Made by a program: the position numbers and the translations under genes. The notes beneath the pieces are model-generated. The model ran no database searches, was not told the DNA's origin, and saw only the letters and a program-made list of their open reading frames with translations. A stretch of DNA of 35,616 bases from Acidobacteriota bacterium (GTDB lineage Bacteria > Acidobacteriota > Terriglobia > Terriglobales > Acidobacteriaceae), in contig JAFDVV010000029.1 of the NCBI GenBank assembly GCA_018268775.1, positions 9,963-45,578 of the forward strand. The letters run 5' to 3'. Below are positions 30,359 to 35,616 of the stretch, piece after piece; the stretch's first letter is position 1; each line of letters opens with the position of its first letter.

Positions 30359-31168
30359 ATGAGGGCAGGGCTTCTACGACAACTATTGATTACGGCAAGT
30401 ATTGCCTATGGCACCTGCGCCCAGGCCCAGGATATGCCTCCGCGTGGCGACGTTTCATTTGGCGGTGGACAGATGGTGCGCGGCACTGTAACGGCAACCG
30501 CAGCCGGCCATCTGACGATCAAGACAGATGCCGGGGAGACCTACACCGTCGCACTCTCCGCCAACACGCGCATCATGAAAGACCAGCGCACGACCGCAGC
30601 GATTGGCGGGGAGCGTCAACCGCGCCCGCAGGGGGACCGTCAGCAGATCAAAGCAGAGGACATCAAGGCAGGTGACGGCGTGGGGGCCATGGGCGAGCTC
30701 GACGCTCCGAAGAAGACCGTCCACGCGCTCTTTGTCGCGGTGATGGACGCCGATGAGGTGAAAAAGCTGCGCGAAGGCATGGGCAAGGTCTTCATCACTG
30801 GCAAAGTGACTGCGATCGACGATGTGAAGCTGACGATTCTTCGCTCGGACAATGTGACGCAGGTCATCGAAGTTGACGAGACGACGTCGTTTCGTAAGGG
30901 CGGGGGCCGTCGCGGCTTTGCTTCAGCAGATGGAGCGACGCTGGCAAGCCCACCTCCTGGAGCAGGATCGGGGGGCACTGGAGGCGGCGAAAGCATTACG
31001 CTCGCAGATATCAAGGTTGGCGACATGGTCGCGGGGCAGGGCTCTGTAAAACACGGGTTTTTTGTGCCGACCAACCTGACCGTCGTTCCGCCGGGTGCGT
31101 TCGGGACGCGTATGCGGCGCAGCGGCGAGGCCTCTAGTCCGGCTCCGCCCACTGCTCCCAAGCAGTGA
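30359..31168 (+). CDS. Exported protein with DUF5666-like domains
   Basis: A 269-residue protein. LLRQLLITASIAYGTCAQAQD is a signal peptide. The mature part has two related beta-rich units, VRGTVTATAAGHLTIKTDAGETYTVALSANTRIM and ITGKVTAIDDVKLTILRSDNVTQVIEVDETTSF, each followed by an IKAGDGV/IKVGDMV segment, the DUF5666-type pattern, then a Gly/Ser-rich linker and a Pro/Ala tail. The role is unknown. GAGGACGGG precedes ATG 30359. It lies 49 bp before the TonB-dependent receptor and probably shares its operon. Confidence 0.8.
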   Translation: MRAGLLRQLLITASIAYGTCAQAQDMPPRGDVSFGGGQMVRGTVTATAAGHLTIKTDAGETYTVALSANTRIMKDQRTTAAIGGERQPRPQGDRQQIKAEDIKAGDGVGAMGELDAPKKTVHALFVAVMDADEVKKLREGMGKVFITGKVTAIDDVKLTILRSDNVTQVIEVDETTSFRKGGGRRGFASADGATLASPPPGAGSGGTGGGESITLADIKVGDMVAGQGSVKHGFFVPTNLTVVPPGAFGTRMRRSGEASSPAPPTAPKQ

Positions 31169-31217
31169 TGGCTTCTATGCGACCTGGAGTCCATTTAACG
31201 ATGCGTATGAGGTCTTT

Positions 31218-34200
31218 GTGACGAGAGTTCTACAAGCCGCTGCGCTGTGTGTGGTGATGGTCTGCGGGGCTGGCGTGGCGACAGCACAGGAACAGTCTGC
31301 TCCAGCGAACGGCGCTCCTGCGCAGACGACGCAAGCGGTGGCGCTTTCTACGCCAGCGGGTGGGACGATTCACGGAACGGTGAAGGCCGGTACGGTTCCG
31401 TTGCCCGGAGTGGCAGTTACAGCAACCAATACGCTCACGGGGAAGAAATACTCCACCGCCACGGATGTGACCGGAGCGTATGCGATGGCGATTCCCCGCA
31501 ATGGGCGCTACGTGGTCAAGGCAGAACTGGCGGCCTTTGCAGGGGAGACTACGGAGGTGCTCATCAATGCCGCTGGAGAGAACGGCGGCAAGGCAGACCA
31601 GACCGCCGACTTCGCCATGCAGCTTGCTTCGCGTGTACAGCAGCAGGAAGAGCAGCAGCAGCGTCAACAAGCCACCGCAACCAGCGCGCTGGCAGGCCTC
31701 GCCAGCCGGGGCATGCAGTCGCTGAGCCTAACGGGAGGAGCCTCAGACCTGGCGGATGCAAGCACGGGCGCGGCAAACACAGGCGTGCAGATGCCGTCTC
31801 TCGCGGGCCTGGGCAATGACAATACTGCGACCGACTCTGTTGCTGTAAGCGGACAGATGGGGCAGACAAACGGTCTTGCGAACTTCAACGAAGACGAGAT
31901 CAGGCAGCGCGTGGAAGAGGCGATGAGCCGCGCGCGGCAACAAGGTGGCGCGGCCGGCGATGTGGCCAATGCGGTTGCGGGAATGCTGGGCGGCATGATG
32001 GTGATGGGTGGACCGGGTGGAGGGGGACCGGGCAATGTCATCTTCACACGAGGCGGTGGAGGACGCGGAGGTATGCGCGGCTTCAATCCCACACAGCCGC
32101 ATGGAGCGATCTTTTACCAGGGTGGCAATGGCGCTCTGGACGCGACCAGCTTTTCGCTCACAGGCGCTCCGGTGGTGAAGCCCGCGTATAGCTCGAACCG
32201 CTTCGGCGTTAGCTTCGCCGGGTCGCCTTTCATACCCGGCCTGCTCAAGGCGAGCACGAAACAGTTCGTCTTCCTGAATGTGACAGGGCAACGGAATACG
32301 AACCCGCAGAACCTCTACGGCACGGTGCCAACTGTCGCAGAACGCAGTGGCGACTTCTCACAGTTCAGCCAGCCGCTCTACGATCCCGCAACCGGACAGC
32401 AGCAGCAGTTTCAGTGCAATGGAACGCTGAATGTGATCTGCCAGAACCGTATCGCTCCTCAGGCGCTCGCGCTGCTGAAGTTTTATCCGACGCCGAATAT
32501 CCCGGCGACAGGCACGCAGGGTTACAACTATCAGACGATCACGGCCGCCGGCCAGAATGCCTTGAGCGCGTCGACACGTTATGTGCGGAACTTCGGCCAG
32601 AACGCCGGTTCCGGCCCATTTGGTGGAGGCTTTGGCGGCGGACGCCGTCAGCAGCAGACCAATGGCCCGAAGTCGCTGCGGCAGAATATCAACTTCGGCG
32701 GAAGTTACAGCCACTCCGCATCGGACAACCGGAACATCTTTCTGCCGCTGGGGGGTTCGACCGCCTCGGATGGCTACAACATCTCGGCGGGATACACCAT
32801 CGGTTATGGGCGTCTGACCAACAACGCAACCGTTACATGGAATCGTTCGCATGCAACGACGTTGAACTACTTCACCAATGGAACGGCCAGCCCCGCAGCG
32901 GATGCAGGCGTGTTGATCGGCAACTCCGCTATTGCCGGAAACCCCTTTTACTATGGCGTTCCCTCGCTGACCTTTACGGGACTTACGGGCTTGAGTTCAA
33001 CACAGCCGAGCGATTCGATCGGGCAGACGATCTCGTTTTCGGACTTCGTCAGTTGGAGCCACAAGAAGCACAATATGCGCTTCGGTTTCGACTTTCGCCG
33101 CGTTCATTCAGACACTCTGACGCCTCCCGGCAATCTCCAGAGCGGAGCGAGCCCGCTTGGCTCCTTCACTTTCACGGGTTATGCCACGCAACATGCGAGC
33201 ACAGGAACCGGGCCGCAGCCGGCCAGCGGCTATGGCTTCGCAGACTTTCTTCTCGGGCTGCCACAGCAGGCAGCGGTACAGGCTGGCCTCGAAAAAACCT
33301 ACCTGCGCGCAAATGTGTGGGACCTATATGCCAACGACGACTGGCGAATCCTGCCGAACCTGACGCTGAACTACGGCCTGCGCTACGAATACTTCTCTCC
33401 ATATGTCGAGAAGAACAACCGCCTGGTGAATCTCGACCACAATGCGGACTTCACGCAGATCGCCGCGGTTCAGCCGGGCCAGGCCGGCCCCTACAGCGGC
33501 GCGTTTCCGCGGTCGCTGGTCAATCCCGACCATACGATGTTTTCTCCTCGCTTCGGCTTAGCCTATCGCCCGAAGGGCAAAGTCTTCGGACAGATGGTGG
33601 TTCGCGGGGGCTACGGCATCAACTACAACACGCAGCAGTACAGCAGCTTTGCACGGCAGCTTGCCTTCCAGCCTCCGTTCTCCGTTACACAGACAAACAT
33701 CACCAGCAAACAAGGCTGCGGCGTATTGCAGTTGGCCAATGCTTTCAACTGCTCCACGGTGGCAGTGCAGAACAACTACAGCGTGAACCTGAACTACAGG
33801 CTGGGACACGTTCAGGTGTGGAACTTCGACATACAGCGCACGCTGGGGATGGGAGTAGTGCTGAACGTCGGCTACAACGGGGCGCTCGGCGGCAACCTCG
33901 ATATCGTGCGCGCGCCGAACCGCACTGCCGCGAGCGTACTGAACTCCGCCGCGCAGCCCTTCAACTATGAAGACTCGCTGGGCTTCTCGCGGTTCAATGC
34001 GCTCAGCATCAATGCTCGCAAGCGGATGCAGAAGGGCATCTCGCTCCAGGCCACCTACCAGTACGGCCATTCGATCGACAACGCATCATCGATCGGCGGC
34101 TCTACTGCCGTGCCCGCGCAGAACGACCAGAACCTTGCGGCTGAAGAAGGAAACAGCTCGTTCGACATACGCCACAAAGTTACGGGCAACTGGGTGCTTG

Positions 34201-34706
34201 AGCTTCCCTTCGGCCCCAACCGCGCTCTGCTGTCGAAGGGCGGTTTCTGGTCGAAGGCACTCGATGGGTTCTCTCTCTCTGGCGACTTCACCTTCGCCAC
34301 CGGCACGTATTACACACCGCATTATGTCGGCACGGTTGCCGAAACGGCGACGGGAACGAACAACTCTCTTCGCCCGGACCGCGATTTCTCGCAGCCGATC
34401 TCTGGCGCGGGCACAATCCTCGACTGGTTCAACCCCGCCGCCTTCAAGACGCCCGCAAACGTCTTTGGCACGGCATCGCGCGGATCGATCATGGGGCCAG
34501 GAACAGTTGCGGTTGACTCATCGCTTGCCAAGACGGTCTCTCTGGGTGAGACTCGTTCTTTCGAGGCCCGCATAACGGCAAACAACGTATTCAACACGGT
34601 GCAGTATGCAGGCATCGACACAAACCTGACCTCGCGAACATTTGGACAGGTAACGTCGGCGGCAGCGATGCGCAGGATCAGCTTTATGGCCCGGTACAGG
34701 TTCTGA
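31218..34706 (+). CDS. Oar-like TonB-dependent outer-membrane receptor
   Basis: A 1162-residue outer-membrane protein. VLQAAALCVVMVCGAGVATAQEQ is a signal peptide. Residues about 50-125 form the carboxypeptidase-regulatory domain (GTIHGTVKAGTVPLPGVAVTA...GAYAMAIPRNGRYVV). A Gln-rich segment (RVQQQEEQQQRQQ), a low-complexity Gly/Met region with GGPGGGGPGN and GGGGRGGMRG, and then a long beta-barrel with the typical acidobacterial YPTPNIP, RNTNPQNLYGTVPT and FSDFVSWSHKKHNMRFGFD patterns follow; it ends ISFMARYRF, a C-terminal outer-membrane Phe signature. No clear plug domain or TonB box was identified. GTG 31218 (GAGG five bases upstream) is chosen because the longer frame overlaps the DUF5666 gene. 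The substrate is unknown. Confidence 0.87.
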   Translation: MTRVLQAAALCVVMVCGAGVATAQEQSAPANGAPAQTTQAVALSTPAGGTIHGTVKAGTVPLPGVAVTATNTLTGKKYSTATDVTGAYAMAIPRNGRYVVKAELAAFAGETTEVLINAAGENGGKADQTADFAMQLASRVQQQEEQQQRQQATATSALAGLASRGMQSLSLTGGASDLADASTGAANTGVQMPSLAGLGNDNTATDSVAVSGQMGQTNGLANFNEDEIRQRVEEAMSRARQQGGAAGDVANAVAGMLGGMMVMGGPGGGGPGNVIFTRGGGGRGGMRGFNPTQPHGAIFYQGGNGALDATSFSLTGAPVVKPAYSSNRFGVSFAGSPFIPGLLKASTKQFVFLNVTGQRNTNPQNLYGTVPTVAERSGDFSQFSQPLYDPATGQQQQFQCNGTLNVICQNRIAPQALALLKFYPTPNIPATGTQGYNYQTITAAGQNALSASTRYVRNFGQNAGSGPFGGGFGGGRRQQQTNGPKSLRQNINFGGSYSHSASDNRNIFLPLGGSTASDGYNISAGYTIGYGRLTNNATVTWNRSHATTLNYFTNGTASPAADAGVLIGNSAIAGNPFYYGVPSLTFTGLTGLSSTQPSDSIGQTISFSDFVSWSHKKHNMRFGFDFRRVHSDTLTPPGNLQSGASPLGSFTFTGYATQHASTGTGPQPASGYGFADFLLGLPQQAAVQAGLEKTYLRANVWDLYANDDWRILPNLTLNYGLRYEYFSPYVEKNNRLVNLDHNADFTQIAAVQPGQAGPYSGAFPRSLVNPDHTMFSPRFGLAYRPKGKVFGQMVVRGGYGINYNTQQYSSFARQLAFQPPFSVTQTNITSKQGCGVLQLANAFNCSTVAVQNNYSVNLNYRLGHVQVWNFDIQRTLGMGVVLNVGYNGALGGNLDIVRAPNRTAASVLNSAAQPFNYEDSLGFSRFNALSINARKRMQKGISLQATYQYGHSIDNASSIGGSTAVPAQNDQNLAAEEGNSSFDIRHKVTGNWVLELPFGPNRALLSKGGFWSKALDGFSLSGDFTFATGTYYTPHYVGTVAETATGTNNSLRPDRDFSQPISGAGTILDWFNPAAFKTPANVFGTASRGSIMGPGTVAVDSSLAKTVSLGETRSFEARITANNVFNTVQYAGIDTNLTSRTFGQVTSAAAMRRISFMARYRF

Positions 34707-34708
34707 TC

Positions 34709-35616
34709 ATGATGAAGACAGCAAAAGATCGAAGGCTTGCAGGCGTCGCTCTGAGCGCCATCCTGGCAATCTCGCCGGCAGCGGGAGTTCCAAATGCCTT
34801 TGCTCAACAAGCCGCAGGCGACGGCACGTTTACGCTGAAGGTGCAAAGCGACATCGTGCTGACCAACGTGGTCGTCCGCGATAAGAAGACCGATGCCGTG
34901 GTGAAAGGCCTGAAGGCAAGCGACTTCACGATTCTGGAAAACGGCAAGCCACAGACGATCAAGAGCTTCGATTTTCAGACGGTCGATGAGGCCGTCGCGC
35001 TGCACGAGAATACGACCGTCAGCGGCAAGACCTCTATCGCCGACATCGTCAATCGCAACTTCGCCGCAGACCCGGCACAGCTCAAGGACCACCGCCTGAT
35101 CGTCATGTTCTTCGACCTGAGCAGCATGCAGCCAGAGGACATCGACCGGGCCGTCGAGTCCGCGCAGGACTACATCAACAAGAAGATGCAGCCCGCAGAC
35201 CTTGTCGCACTGGTCAGCATGTCGACCGGACTGAGCATGGACCAGGACTTCACAGCAGACAAAGCCGCGTTGCTCAAGGGTGTCGGCCGCTACAACGGCA
35301 CGGAAGGCACGGGCTTCGCCAACGGAAATGAGGGCGGCAACGACGGCGGCACATCGGACGACGCCTCCAGCTTTACCGCGGACGACTCGGAGTACAACGC
35401 GCTCAACACCGACCGCGAGCTCTATGCGATTCGCACCATTGCCAAGAGTCTGGAGCGTGTGGACCAGCGCAAGAGCCTCCTCTACTTCTCAGGAGGGCTG
35501 ACCCGTCAGGGCATCGAGAACCAGGCCAGCATGCGCGCCGCAACCAATGCAGCAGTACGCGCCAACATGGCCATCTACAGCGTCGACTCGCGCGGACTTG
35601 AAGCGCTTCCTCCCGT
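34709..35616 (+). CDS. VWFA-related secreted protein (3' end outside window)
   Basis: The frame runs from ATG 34709 (or the adjacent 34712) to the window edge without a stop, so it is partial, about 302 codons. RRLAGVALSAILAISPAAGVPNAFAQQ is a signal peptide. SDIVLTNVVVRDKKTDAVVKGLKASDFTILENGKPQTI is the N-terminal domain typical of acidobacterial VWFA-related proteins, and RLIVMFFDLSSMQPEDIDRAV starts the von Willebrand A domain with a DxSxM MIDAS (Met in place of the usual second Ser). It starts two bases after the TonB receptor stop. Function is unknown; the family is abundant in Acidobacteria. Confidence 0.88.
   Translation, partial: MMKTAKDRRLAGVALSAILAISPAAGVPNAFAQQAAGDGTFTLKVQSDIVLTNVVVRDKKTDAVVKGLKASDFTILENGKPQTIKSFDFQTVDEAVALHENTTVSGKTSIADIVNRNFAADPAQLKDHRLIVMFFDLSSMQPEDIDRAVESAQDYINKKMQPADLVALVSMSTGLSMDQDFTADKAALLKGVGRYNGTEGTGFANGNEGGNDGGTSDDASSFTADDSEYNALNTDRELYAIRTIAKSLERVDQRKSLLYFSGGLTRQGIENQASMRAATNAAVRANMAIYSVDSRGLEALPP

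Noticed and set aside
31095..31217. N-terminal extension of the TonB receptor
   Set aside because: It overlaps the DUF5666 gene in another frame, and the signal peptide begins at GTG 31218.
1..35616. CRISPR array, toxin-antitoxin, phage, restriction or other defence system
   Set aside because: No repeat-spacer pattern, integrase, nuclease or methyltransferase of such systems was seen; the repeats found are dispersed, not arrayed.

Overview
The window looks like chromosomal DNA from an acidobacterium of the Terriglobales type (Granulicella, Terriglobus or Edaphobacter-like). This is inferred from high GC, from the gene set at the right end (DUF5666 protein, Oar-type TonB-dependent receptor with a carboxypeptidase-regulatory domain, VWFA-related secreted protein), from LPS genes (waaA, lpxK, heptosyltransferase), and from intergenic TCATCCTGAGCG-type repeats. 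No rRNA, tRNA, CRISPR array, phage or IS element was recognised. Gene density is normal and most genes are housekeeping.

Left part (1-10.4 kb). The end of an M28 peptidase is followed on the minus strand by a peroxide-defence block: a Fur/PerR-type regulator, AhpC and AhpD. Rightwards come fabI and a DinB-fold protein. The minus strand then carries a tandem GNAT protein and a run guaB - ylxP-like DUF503 - rbfA - nrnA - ArnT-like glycosyltransferase, a mixture of ribosome maturation, RNA turnover and envelope genes.

Middle (10.4-23.7 kb). A repeat mosaic precedes an M19 dipeptidase, two cyclophilins (one exported, one cytosolic) and an AT-richer orphan gene. trmFO (minus strand) carries an in-frame, repeat-derived insertion just before its second catalytic cysteine. 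A 59-residue tyrosine-rich protein too short for usual ORF cut-offs converges on an SSAT-like acetyltransferase that is coupled to an exported protein. Plus-strand envelope genes follow: waaA-lpxK, then a GT9 heptosyltransferase, an ICMT-like methyltransferase, a DUF3108 protein (probably CTG-started), a DUF2007 protein and queC.

Right part (23.8-35.6 kb). An exported TPR protein ends at a hairpin terminator. moeA-moaC (molybdopterin) converge on egtB-egtD (ergothioneine), which overlap moaC by four bases. A VIT1/CCC1 metal transporter is divergent from a three-gene exported unit: DUF5666 protein, 1162-residue TonB-dependent receptor, and a VWFA-related protein cut by the window edge.

The points most worth a second look are the translated repeat inside trmFO, a 24-bp palindrome with identical arms found beside both dinB and egtD (where it spans a promoter-like sequence), two mutually exclusive hairpins at the ylxP start codon, the tyrosine-rich mini-protein, and the non-ATG start that restores a signal peptide to the DUF3108 protein. 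No clearly new multi-gene defence or biosynthetic system was found.
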